From Helianthus annuus (lineage: Eukaryota > Streptophyta > Magnoliopsida > Asterales > Asteraceae), in the NCBI RefSeq assembly GCF_002127325.2, contig NC_035446.2:153380629-153444628 (forward strand): a DNA stretch of 64,000 nucleotides, read 5' to 3'. A model generated the notes under the pieces. It ran no database searches, was not told where the DNA came from, and saw only the letters and a program-made list of their open reading frames with translations. The first letter of the stretch is position 1. Each line of letters opens with the position of its first letter. Shown in pieces: positions 26,481 through 41,373 of this stretch. The translations under genes and the position numbers were made by a program.

Positions 26481-26494
26481 GCTCTGATACTAAT
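26481..26494 (-). other. Primer-binding site of the copia element
   Basis: The complement reads ATTAGTATCAGAGC, one base off the usual TGGTATCAGAGC match to the 3' end of initiator methionine tRNA. It adjoins the inner end of the LTR and lies upstream of gag, as required for - strand cDNA priming. Confidence 0.7.
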
Positions 26495-26865
26495 TGTTGC
26501 CCAAAATGATCTTTTATCTCTATAACATGAATTGAATAAACTGAACTTGTATATAACTTGAATTTGAATACAATGAATGTAATTGAATGCGAATGCATGA
26601 AAATACAAATGAAACTATCCCAATTTATAGTGTTCAAAGGGTGCGAGTGAATAGACGCGTCTTTTCACGAACGGGTGTGTCTCTTGGATTGTGTGGATGA
26701 GAATCAATCTTGAAAGGTTGTGTCTTCTTGTCCAAGAGTCATGCCCCTTCCTCTCCTTGTGGCCGAAATCAAACAGGTGCCTCTCCAAGGGTGTCACAAC
26801 CCTTGGGGTGTTGGTTGACAAGTTCTGTTTTGTCAACTTTAGTCCCTGTACTTTGTAACCGCCCA
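26495..26865 (-). repeat. 5' LTR of the copia element
   Basis: The inner end is fixed by the primer-binding site: TGTTGCCCAAAATG starts at 26495. The outer end is probably GTAACCGCCCA at 26865, giving TG...CA and about 371 bp. No second copy is visible because the 3' half of the element is lost, so the outer end and any TSD (ctacc would be the right copy) are untested. Confidence 0.5.
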
Positions 26866-26951
26866 CTACCTTTTAACTATATACTTAATAACCCTTGTAG
26901 TATGGATGTGTAAAGATTAGTGATTTCAATATATATATATATATATATATA

Positions 26952-27315
26952 GGGTAAGGATAGTGTAAAAAGGGCCTAAAGTGTGAGAAGTGTATTATAA
27001 CACTATATATAATACTATATAACACCATATAAACACCGTATAACAATATGTAACACCATATAATACCATATAACACTATGTAACACTATATAACATTATA
27101 TAACAGATATAACACTATACATCTATCATAGACATGCTATCAGACAAACTATAGTTTATATTTGTTATATAATGATATATAGTGTTACATAGTGTTATAT
27201 GGTATTATATGGTGTTACATATTGTTATACGGTGTTTATATGGTGTTATATAGTATTATATATAGTGTTATAATACACTTCTCACACTTTGAGCACTTTT
27301 TACAGGATCCTCTAC
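26952..27315. mobile_element. Foldback element F1 in a TA tract
   Basis: Two arms of about 142 bp (26963-27104 and 27163-27305) are near-perfect inverted repeats rich in taacaccatata words. The ends read GGGTAAGGATAGTG and the complement of CAGGATCCTCTAC. The motif AAAGTGTGAGAA near the end is shared with F5 and F6. TA repeats flank both sides, which hides any target duplication. No coding capacity, so non-autonomous. Confidence 0.8.
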
Positions 27316-27326
27316 TTATATATATA

Positions 27327-27731
27327 GGGGACCGCAAAAATGAAAACCACCTCCAGTTGTAAGAATCGTGAGAACTACACCGTACGGGGCGAGGTGGACC
27401 AATTTTTTTTCATAAACGTAGATGCGTGTATTGTAAACACATTTGTAAAAAAAATTCAAAAAAAAATGTTGTGTGTGTAGTTTTGAGCACCACGAGTTTG
27501 TGTTTACGGGTACCGTAAATTTTAAATAAAATTTAAGGTACTCGTAAACACAAACTTGCGGTGCTCAAAACTACACACACAACATTTTTTTTTTTTTTGA
27601 ATTTTTTTTACAAATGTGTTTATAATACACGCATCTACGTTTATGAAAAAAAAAATTGGTCCAACTCGCCCCGGATCAAAAAGTTCTCACGGTTCTTACA
27701 ACTAGAGGTGTTTTTCATTTTAGCGGTCCCC
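27327..27731. mobile_element. Foldback element F2 in a TA tract
   Basis: An almost complete hairpin: the left arm runs from GGGGACCGCAAAAATGAAAA to about 27525, and the right arm mirrors it back to 27731, with a short AT-rich centre (aaattttaaataaaattt). Terminal motifs ATGAAAACCACC and GTGAGAACT resemble those of F4, F6 and F7. Flanked by TA tracts; no coding capacity. Confidence 0.85.
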
Positions 27732-27751
27732 TATATATATATATATATATA

Positions 27752-28156
27752 GGTTAGGAGTTGGCCAGAAAGTCCAAATTTCCTAAAAAGTGTAAAAAGT
27801 CATAAAACACCATAATGTCAACCATAAAACACACAAAAAACCAACAATTAATATGATGAAGATTACTAAAACATCATGTCTGTGGGTTTTGTGTTGTGTT
27901 TTAGATGTTAAGGCTCTGATTATGGAATGACAAATATTATTGTGTTTTATGTTGTTTAGCATTTTGTGTTTTATATTCATAGTTCTACGATGGTGCGTTT
28001 TAAGTTTTTATGGACTATTAGAGTTTGAATATGGTGTTTTAGTAATATTCATTCTATTATTTATGAGGTTTAGGTGTGTTTTATGCCTGAAATTATTGTG
28101 TTTTATGACTTTTTACACTTTTTAGGAAAAACACACTTTCCGTAGGATCCCCACTC
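27752..28156 (+). mobile_element. Foldback-train element F3a (TIR element, left copy)
   Basis: A 405-bp element whose two ends are inverted repeats of each other over the inner terminal block (TTTCCTAAAAAGTGTAAAAA), with different outermost 30 bases. It contains many ttttgtgttttat-type words. It is followed after about 14 bp (tatgtatgtata) by a full inverted copy, F3b, so the pair forms one hairpin of about 830 bp. Confidence 0.75.
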
Positions 28157-28170
28157 TATGTATGTATATA

Positions 28171-28579
28171 GAGTGGGGATCCTACGGAAAGTGTGTTTTT
28201 CCTAAAAAGTGTAAAAAGTATAAAACACAATAATTTCAGGCATAAAACACACCTAAAACTCATAAATAATAGAATGAATATTACTAAAACACCATATTCA
28301 AACTCTAATAGTCCATAAAAACTTCAAACACACCATCGTAGAACTATGAATATAAAACACACAATGCTAAACAACATAAAACACAATAATATTTGTCATT
28401 CCACAATCCGAGCCTTAACATCTAAAACACAACACAGAACCCACATACATGAAGTTTTAGTAATCTTCATCATATTATTTGTGGGTTTTTGGTGTGTTTT
28501 ATAGTTGACATTATGGTGTTTTATGACTTTTTACACTTTTTAGGAAATTTGGACTTTCTGGCCAACTCCTATCCTAACC
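28171..28579 (-). mobile_element. Foldback-train element F3b (inverted copy of F3a)
   Basis: Reads as the reverse complement of F3a along its whole length, with scattered single-base differences. The two copies face each other at GAGTGGGGATCC ends. TA tracts lie outside the pair. No coding capacity. Confidence 0.75.
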
Positions 28580-28629
28580 TATATATATATACATACATAT
28601 ATATATATACATACATACATACATACATA

Positions 28630-31065
<2,436 letters not shown>

Positions 31066-31071
31066 TATATA

Positions 31072-33554
31072 GGGTCGGGATTTGGAGAAAACGGTAGAAA
31101 GTGTGAGAACGGTGAGAACGCTTATCGATCGTCCGATTAAAACAATCTATGGACTAGATTGGCGCGGTGGCGTTTTCGTAAATAACATCAATTTTATTAC
31201 GTGGACGCGCCTCATTAAGGGTAAAAACGTCTTTACATCTCTATACCAAAACGCTATACTGATGAATAAAACGCCATTACGGACCAAAACACATCGCTAT
31301 ATAAACAAAAACATCCCAGACATATAAACACCCCCCCAGAACCTCAAACGCCATATTTTCTACTATATACCATTCAACTTACAAACGCCAAAAACCCCAA
31401 AACATCAAACACAACTACTCATAAAACGTCATATTTTCTACTATATACCATTAATCTTAGAAAATGCCAAAATACTCAAACATCAAAGATTCCAAAAAAA
31501 TCGACGGTTCTTTCCGATACACTATTTCTTCAATAAAACGCCAAAAATGCCAAATATCGTTTCTTGTATATTCAAATATTGTTCTACGCCAAAGTTTCGG
31601 ATAATGCATTCTTCCCTGAGGTGTTGTGACTCAAATAACATTTTGCTGCATGAGATGGACAAATCATAAACAAAAAGATGCTGGGGTCAGACTTATGTCA
31701 TTTTCTGTGTTTTGTTCTTGATGAATATTTTAATGGCATGAAAAGACTAATGACAATAATGAGTTGTTTGAAGATACATATTCAAAAAAAACTCATGTCA
31801 TTTTGCCTTTCCAAACGGCCACAAAAACACAAGCATGGCTAAGCCAAACCACCAGCGAACATGATTCAATGAGGAAAGAGACTAGTGACAGTAAAGATTT
31901 GGAAGATGAATTTTCAAGGAGGAAAGAGACTGATGACAGTGAAGATTTGGAAGATGAATTTTTTTATTTTTATTTTTTTATTTTTCTTTTTCTGTTGTTT
32001 GCTATGTATTTTTCAACTTAGAATAAAAAAAAATACATTATCTTAATAAAACGCCAAACAGTCATAACGCATATGAAACGCCATAAATGGAGTAAAAACG
32101 CCAAAAACTCCCAAACTATAATGAAAGTAATTTGCAGAAGTATTAACTAATAAAAGCTAAAAATGAAAAAAAAAACGCCAAAAACTACTTAAACCCATTC
32201 AAAAACGCCAAACTTGGGAGATGGAAAGTCTATGACCCTAAAAACTCATAAAAAGCTGAACAAAAACAGTAAAAATACACAGTAACTGAAAAGACGGCTA
32301 CTTTATTAATATCATTTATAATAAATAAAATCCCGCCTAAACTACGCGCCAAAAACATTCTATAAAGAGAGACTTCTCTGCACAAACAACTTATCACAAA
32401 ACCAGAAACAAACGCCATATTTCCTAGAAACCATTCACTTTAAAAACGCCAAAAAAAATACTTAAAAAAGCCACAGATGCAGAACCTCGATTTTGCTATA
32501 TTGAAGTATTGATCTGAATGAAGTTTCACTGAATGGATTCTTCTCTGAGTTGGGTATCTCTATAATCTTTTGCTGAATGAGATGGACAAATATTCAAGAC
32601 AAAGAGACTGGTGACACTGATATGACATCATGTCAATTTGTTCTTGATGGATATATTGATGGCATGAAGGGATCAATACATTAGAGCAGGCATTGGTCTT
32701 CAACATGTCATCAAACAAGTATATATCCACCCCCCATAAAGGATGCCACAAAAAATAAGCATCTTCTAAAGACGGCCGTTATGTAGGAAAAAAAGGATCT
32801 ACATAGGGCATTCAAAAACAGGTTCAAAACGCCAAAAAGGTTAAAGTAGAAGAGGCTGATAACAGTGAAGATTTGAATGAGAAATTAGATTATAATTTTT
32901 AATTTTTTTTTCATTTTCTATTGTTTGTTATGTAATTCTCTGTTGTTTATCATCTAATTCTCTACTATTTTAAAAAAAATGAGTATAGAACGCCAAAAAC
33001 TACAAACACCAAAACGCCTGAAAGTTTGAAAACTGTGAGAACGAATGCTAGCAAAATACGAGGTTGCTATATAAAACGCCAAAAACGCAAACAAAGTATT
33101 ACTGGAAAAATCAACACTAATTGACAGATGAAAAATGAAAGAAATAGTAAAATAAAGAGACGGTATCATTATTGCCAAACATTATAGTTATATTAATGCC
33201 ACTACATGGAAAATTGAAATTTATTTATCTTTTCAAAACGCCATAGCTGTCTATCACATTATAGGCCTGTATCCTAAATGGCAAAACACTTGATCTAAAA
33301 AACAATATAAACGCCAAAACAATACTTAAAACGCCAAAACATTTACTATGATTCTGATCTAAAAACAATAAAAACGCCGCGTACTTATTAAACGCCAAAA
33401 AAATTGAAAGATGAAGTGACACGCGTTAAAAAAAGAAATATGAAAGGACAAAAAAGCCCCTCCGCCTTTCTCTAAGCGGCGTGACACGTGTTAGGCCAGG
33501 AAGCGTTCTCACCGTTCTCACACTTTTGAACGTTTTCTCCTGATCCCGTTTCTC
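31072..33554. mobile_element. MULE-like element F6 (2.5 kb) with degenerate coding remnants
   Basis: Terminal inverted repeats of about 50 bp: GGGTCGGGATTTGGAGAAAA at the left and the complement of ...TCTCCTGATCCCGTTTCTC at the right, both with AAAGTGTGAGAACGGTGAGA-type text. The same ends bound the element at 48121-50296, where a 9-10 bp target duplication is visible, so F6 is placed with Mutator-like elements by similarity. Two internal segments, about 31604-31960 and 32533-32890, are copies of each other (offset about 929 bp). Each encodes a broken C-terminal stretch with KETDDSEDLED-like text, also found in the 48 kb element. AACGCCAAAA words recur throughout. Confidence 0.7.
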
Positions 33555-33570
33555 TATATATATATATATA

Positions 33571-34064
33571 GGGAGGGGCTCATGCGAGAACTCCATTTAT
33601 TGCGAGAACCACGAGAACCAATGTGAACACAACCTAAAATAGCTAAAAAAAACCTAACCCCCCCCCCCAAGCTAAATGCTAAAAACTAAAACCCCCAAAA
33701 CCTAAAAAAAAAACTAACCCCCCCTCCCCCAAAAAAAAAAAAAAAAAAACCTAAACCCCCCCCCCACCCCCCAAAAACCTAACCCCCCCCCCCCTCCCAA
33801 GCTAAAATGCTAAAAACTAAACCCCCAAAAAACCTAAAAAAAATCTAAAAAAAAATAAAAAAAGTCTAAATTTTTTATGCTCAAATCGCTACTTTTAGTG
33901 GCCAAGAAAAAAATTTTTAATTTTTTTTTGCTTCGAAAAGTAGCGATTTATATATAAAAAATATTAAAAAAAAAATTGTGTGATTTTTAGCTATTTTTAG
34001 GCATTTTTGGTTGTGTTCACATTGGTTCTCGCAATAAGAGGTGGTTATCGCATGATCTTCTCCC
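33571..34064. mobile_element. Foldback element F7 with C-rich interior
   Basis: The ends GGGAGGGGCTCATGCGAGAA and its complement near 34064 pair, as do the neighbouring GCGAGAACC-CGAGAACCAATG sequences. The left interior is low-complexity cctaaccccccc and aaaacctaaa, which is imperfectly mirrored on the right. TA tracts flank both sides. No coding capacity. Confidence 0.7.
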
Positions 34065-34079
34065 TATATATATATATAT

Positions 34080-35033
34080 ATACTATATAATAAAAGAAAC
34101 CATGTTTGGAACACTTGTCATCATATTAGGCCATGTCTTATGGATAATTATTATTTTAATTTAATCTCTTCTAATTAATTATAGATAATTAATTCTCATA
34201 CTAAATAGTATTTAGTTTAATTATTACTTTTATATTTATCTATTTACTTCAAATTCAAACTTACTTATCTAATTTGATATTAGAGTAAATTATGATTTGG
34301 CCCCTGTGGTTATATCATTTTTATCCTTTTAGCCCAAAAAGAAATTTTTTAACATCTGAGCCCTTAACGTCTTTTTTTCTAACCCTTTTGGACCCCAATG
34401 TTTTTTTTCTAACCATTTTGGCCCCTAAAAGTAAATGGATGAGATTAGTGTTAGCGGCCAAAAGGGTTAGAAAAAAAGACGTTGGGGGCTCAGATGTTTA
34501 AAGATTCATTTTTTGGCTAAAAGGGTAACAGTGATATAACCATAGGGGCCAAAATTGTAATTTACTCTTGATATTAACTATATATTTGAACGTTTTGTTT
34601 AGTTTGGTATCAAATATATTTTACGAAACTTAAAATAAAATTAACTAATATTATTTATCATTTTTACATTTAGAAGTTTTAATATACATGGTTTTTAAAG
34701 ATATAAACTATTTTTCAGATTTATTCAACACATGTAATATACGGGGTTTTAAGGATGTTATTTTTTATTATTCGGTAGATTTATTCAATCCGTTTATACA
34801 CGAGATTTTTTAAAGATACGACGTTTTTAGTATTTAGTATACAAAATTACATATATTTAATTTGTGTAATACACATGATTTTCAAAGATATAACTTTTTT
34901 TATTATTTGATATATAAAATTACATTTATTTAACCCGTACATTATACATGGTTCATAAAGATATAACTTTTTATTATTTAATATATAAAATTAAATTTAT
35001 TCAACCCGTGTAATACACGGTGTTCTAACCTAG
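34080..35033 (+). mobile_element. Helitron-like non-autonomous element
   Basis: The 3' end has the Helitron pattern: a small GC-rich hairpin (CCGTGTAATACACGG, about 35008-35020) followed 10-12 bases later by CTAG, with T next to it. The 5' end, tactatataataaaagaaacc, resembles plant Helitron starts, although the usual first TC is not clear because of the TA tract. The interior is AT-rich with internally repeated aagatataac and tttattcaac-cgt words, and has no helicase coding sequence. It contains the MITE at 34283-34567. Confidence 0.6.
34283..34567. mobile_element. MULE-type MITE with 9-bp target duplication
   Basis: 285 bp with long inverted ends: GAGTAAATTATGATTTGGCC at the left and the mirrored GGCCAAAATTGTAATTTACTC region at the right, extending over about 110 bp of each arm. 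TTGATATTA occurs immediately on both sides (34274-34282 and 34568-34576). A perfect 9-bp duplication points to the Mutator superfamily. No coding capacity. Confidence 0.85.
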
Positions 35034-35037
35034 TATA

Positions 35038-36073
35038 TAGGGGCACATGATTTAAGGGGCGGGAGGGGGCGCCCGACCCCCGAACTTTTCGGCCAGTAGT
35101 GTTATATATGTACGTTTCGTATAGGATTTTGTAGGTATATACGTTTTCGACCCCCCGGTTTTATAAAAAAAAATTAGGTATATACGTTTTCGACCCCCAC
35201 AGTTTTAATTTTTTTTTATTTATATAGCCCAAATAAAATATTTAATTAGCCCAAATATTATAGTCCAAATCATTATATTTGGTAGAATACTAGAATGTAT
35301 ATTATATAACCCAAATCAAATCATTATATAGCCCAACTTAAAAGCCCACCTTATCCAAAAAAATACCCAGATTCGTTTACTTTGGGACATCGACCAGAAG
35401 AACAGAAGCCACAAGCCAGAACTGCAGAAGGGGGAAACACAGGTTCCAGAACTGTTCGACTTCAGCTTCTTGTTCGAGAACAGAAGCCAAAACACTGCTC
35501 GTTGTTGTGGTCTTGTACTCTTGTTCGACTTCTTCAATCTTCATAAAGTTAAAGGTATGTGTTTTTTATCTTTAGGTTTAATTTAGGGCTGCAAATTATG
35601 TGATTTAGGTTGAAATTAGGGGAGAAATTGATCCGAATTTTTACCCTAAACTTGTTGAATCTTTCTGTAACTATGTCTAATTTTATTTGTTTAATCTTAT
35701 TGTGATTTGATTTAGATAGAAATTAGAGTTTTAAATTTAGGGTGATTTGTTAACTTGTTTTGTTATTAGATTATGCTATGGGGAAGACGGGCAGAACTAT
35801 AATTCTCATCCAGGAGAACCGGATGCCCACCTTCCTCTCTCCTTTTTAATGTTTTGGTGTCTTTGTTGGTTTTTTGTTAAACAATGTTTACGTTTTAATG
35901 TTTGAAAACGTTTTTTATTTGATATTAATGTTTGACCTGACCCGACCCGACCCGACCCGAATCGAATCGCCAACGTCCGACCCGGACATACACCTCGACA
36001 CTACGCGATAGAAAATTTCTTTTAGATCCGTTACCTTCCGATCCCCCGAACTTTTTTTCAAGCTTCGCCACTG
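35038..36073 (+). mobile_element. hAT-like non-autonomous element, 8-bp target duplication
   Basis: Starts TAGGGGCACATG and ends CTTCGCCACTG. CTAGTATA flanks it exactly (35030-35037 and 36074-36081), an 8-bp duplication as made by hAT transposases. The terminal repeats are short and imperfect. Cccccgaactttt motifs sit near both ends. The inner 35380-35570 region reads like a leader exon with a donor-like aaaggtatgt, but there is no transposase domain. It inserted exactly across the 3' end of the Helitron-like element, so the CTAG of that terminus is now present twice. Confidence 0.7.
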
Positions 36074-36078
36074 CTAGT

Positions 36079-38021
<1,943 letters not shown>

Positions 38022-38037
38022 TATATCTATATATTTA
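38022..38037 (+). promoter_or_regulatory. Candidate TATA box of the IDD gene
   Basis: tatatctatatattta lies about 640 bases before the start codon and about 125 bases before a GA-repeat. If used, transcription would start near 38060-38070 and give a long leader containing the GA tract. Several other AT-rich stretches could serve instead. Confidence 0.3.
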
Positions 38038-38161
38038 TGTACACCCTCTGCCAGAGAGAGAGAGAGAAGAGGGTCCCAAAGCATAAATCTATGGCTGACC
38101 GTGTTTGAAAATAAGGGCTAAAAATAAAAGGATAGAAGACGAAGAAGGGGTAATCAAATCA

Positions 38162-38164
38162 ACC

Positions 38165-38228
<64 letters not shown>
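38162..38228 (+). repeat. (GA)n microsatellite in the probable 5' leader of the IDD gene
   Basis: An almost pure run of about 33 GA units, with a shorter gagagaga run at about 38055-38068. GA/CT tracts in plant leaders and core promoters are bound by BBR/BPC (GAGA-binding) proteins; a regulatory role here is an inference. Confidence 0.9.
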
Positions 38229-38234
<6 letters not shown>

Positions 38235-38681
38235 ATTCTGTTTAGAGAAGTTTGAAAGTATTGGAGTTTCTTGTTTTTGGTGTTTAGTTAGTGATAAAAA
38301 CACCAAAAAAACACAACAATTTAGTTGTAAGTAAACTCTACCAGATCTCTCTTTCTGTCTGTAACAACGGTATCCCTTTAGATTATTGTGGTTTTTGTTT
38401 GTTTTGGTTGATTCAGCTTCTTCTTTCAGCTAACTTGTGTTTAAAAGTAATTTGTTTCTTACTTCTTTTTTGGCACAATCCTACATATACTTCTCTTGGA
38501 AGTTTTGTTTGAATACATAAAACCAAACCCTTTTACCCTCTTGGCTTACTTTGTTTTTGTTTTCTTGTTTTGTTTTCAAATCCTTCTTGTTTGTTTTTCA
38601 GACTGCTTACTAAACTACAACCAAAGCTTTCAATCTTAATCTTAGCTAAAAAGGCAACAAAAACTTTTGATCAATCAAGAT

Positions 38682-41001
38682 ATGATGTCTGGTGAGATGT
38701 TTCCTATTCCGCTTCAAGATCGCCATCAACCACCACCTCATGAACCAAACCCCAACTCTAAACCCATCTCCAATCTCAAGAAGAAAAGAAATTTACCAGG
38801 TACCCCAGGTATGAACATATACACATATGTAACAAATACCATTTGCCTTTTTTTTTTCTTTTCTTTTGAAAGCCACACATATATAAATTAATCAAAAGAT
38901 TTCTTGATTTGGTATCAAGATTGCTTATAAGATACAATCATGTTTGGGATCTGTTTCTTGTGTTTGGTTCAGTTAACTAGTAGATGAATTTGTTTACACT
39001 AAATCCTACTCCTAGCTAGAGCTATTATTTTTCAATAATGTTTCAAAAGTTTCTAGCTAGGTTTTAGATATAAAATTCAGATTTCACAATTTCAAATCTA
39101 GCCTCCTGTATTGACACGTGGATTATATATCAATAAGTTGATTGAAAAAACTTTTAACCTTAGAGTACTACAAATCTAGCACTTCGTAGGACTAAAAGGA
39201 TCCATCTTGTTTTGGTAATTTTGAATTTTCTCGATCAAATGTAAATTCAAATTCAATTTGGATTTTTGTATTAATTAGAGACTTAGTGTAAATCTATAAT
39301 ACTATAAGTTAAATTGTCGAAACACCTATAAATTTTGTGTTTATCATGATTATGATGATAATATATATTTAAACAGATCCAGATGCAGAAGTGATGGCAC
39401 TTTCACCAAAATCACTAATGGCAACAAACCGATTTGTATGTGAAATTTGCAACAAAGGATTCCAAAGAGACCAAAACCTACAACTTCATCGGAGAGGTCA
39501 CAATCTACCATGGAAACTAAAGCAAAGGAACCCCAAAGAACCCATAAAGAAGAAAGTCTATATTTGCCCCGAAAAAACATGTGTCCACCATGATCCATCG
39601 CGGGCACTTGGAGATCTTACCGGTATCAAGAAACATTATAGCCGGAAACACGGAGAGAAGAAATGGAAGTGTGAAAAATGTTCCAAGAAGTATGCAGTTC
39701 AATCTGACTGGAAAGCTCATTCCAAGACTTGTGGCACCAGAGAGTACAAGTGTGACTGTGGCACCCTTTTCTCCAGGTGTGTACGTACTAGTTATTAATA
39801 TCTTTGAGAACTAATCTTGGTTTTTCAGCTTAAAATGATGAAATAAATACCTGGAACTTAAATGTGACCTAGATATCAGTATACTCTAGAAATGCTAACT
39901 CACACACCCTCTAAACCTGTACTAAATTTATATTCAGTATATATGATGAGAGACTATAACCCTTATCACTTCCGGAGGAACACATTTGCTACACACATCA
40001 ATTTTGATATATGACAAGTCCTCTGGTGTGACTAGTAACCAGCTAGTATCCCGTTTTAATAATTTATTTTACAATTTTTGTGCAGGAAAGATAGTTTCAT
40101 AACTCATCGCGCTTTTTGTGATGCATTGGCTGAAGAAAGTGTAAGACTTAGCTCAGTGACACCGAATGTCCTCGGCTTGAAAAACGAAGGTATGAACGAA
40201 TCCATGATGAACCCTAATTTTCCTCATGGATTTTCTGGGATCACACAATACGGGTCCGGCTTCCGGACAGATTTTGGGGATCAAAACAAGCCAAGATTAT
40301 CACTTTGGTTAGACCAAGCAAATTCCCAGCTCAATCTTTCTCCAATGGATCAAATGAGTATGAATTCGAATCTCTACATGTCATCAAGCTCCACGGGTTT
40401 AGCCGATATGGTCAATGCTTATGGTTCATCATCAATGGCAAATTTTACCAACTCAAACCAGGTGCCAAATTTATCATTAACAGCATTGCCAGAAGATTTA
40501 AAAGAGGAAACCCTAGCTTCTTTATACTCAATGAACCATCCCCATCAATCCGAATCCACAGGTCCAATGTCTGCGACCGCACTCCTTCAGAAAGCCGCTC
40601 AAATGGGTTCCACTCGGAGCAACCCATCGATGTTTGGAACAAGTTTCGGCCTCATGAACTCCTCCTCCACCACATCAAACACTGCAGTCAGCTTGGTGAA
40701 AAATAATATCACTCAATTACAAGCAGTCTCCACTGCAATGAACAATAACAATTCGTCAAGTTCAAGTCCTCGAGTGAGCAATCTCGACCAGCAACAATTA
40801 ATGATCATGTCAAGAAACGAAACAATGGCACCGTTGAAGATGATGAACCGGAGCTTTAGTGGAGTGGACAATGGATTAACAAGAGACTTCTTGGGGGTGG
40901 GAGGAGAAGGTGGCCGGCCATTGTTGCCACAAGATCTAGTGAATTTTGCATCTTATGGTTCTACCATGGGATCAATGAGGCAATTCGCTAGTAATAATTA
41001 G
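38682..41001 (+). CDS. INDETERMINATE DOMAIN (IDD) C2H2 zinc-finger transcription factor, three exons
   Basis: Exons 38682-38808, 39377-39776 and 40086-41001 have GT-AG introns and matching phases, and encode 480 aa. ATG 38682 is the first start (MMSGEMFPIP); ATG 38685 is equally possible. A basic KKKRN nuclear signal precedes the ID domain. Fingers: C2H2 at about 64-84 (CEICNKGF...H...H), C2H2 at about 106-134 (CPEKTC), C2HC at 141-161 (CEKC...H...C) and C2HC at 168-187 (CDC...H...C). C-terminal family motifs are MSATALLQKAAQMGST (337-352) and TRDFLGVG (441-448), with Ser/Asn/Met-rich linkers. IDD proteins are plant-specific nuclear factors that bind TTTGTC-type sites and work with SHORT-ROOT/SCARECROW or DELLA GRAS proteins in root patterning, gibberellin response, metabolism or flowering. 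No break is seen. The paralogue cannot be named without a tree; IDD7/IDD11-like is my guess. Confidence 0.97.
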
Positions 41002-41373
41002 ATGTCTTCCGTAAGTTGCTTGATTAATTTGTATCTCTCATCATCACGTGTGTTTAATGTAGCATAATAATTATGTATAATAGACTCGATTTTTTTTTTG
41101 TCAATGGTTGCACCTTTATTGAAAAACAAACATTGTTATTTTGTTAATGACATGGGGATGTCAACAAGATGGTAAAAAGGCGCTTTTTACTTGTGCATGT
41201 CAATAAACCATTAAATAGGTAGTATTATATTAGAAACCTTTATGTTTTGGTGTAAGTTGTCCCATTTGTTAAAATTTGTTATATTAATGATAAAGTAAAA
41301 GGGTTTACCCCAAGTAACCTAAAAAATGACATTACACACACATAAATCGGGCGATTGGATACAAAGAAAAAGT
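41002..41373 (+). other. 3' untranslated and downstream region of the IDD gene
   Basis: Contains AATAAA at 41202-41207, about 200 bases after the stop, in a setting suited to a plant polyadenylation signal. An aataat at about 41065 is an alternative. No other feature. Confidence 0.45.

Noticed and set aside
33650..33850. CCTAACCCC-type text as an interstitial telomere
   Set aside because: The words vary between ctaacccccc, cctaaacccc and aaaacctaaa; there is no regular CCCTAAA series, and the stretch lies inside the F7 arm.
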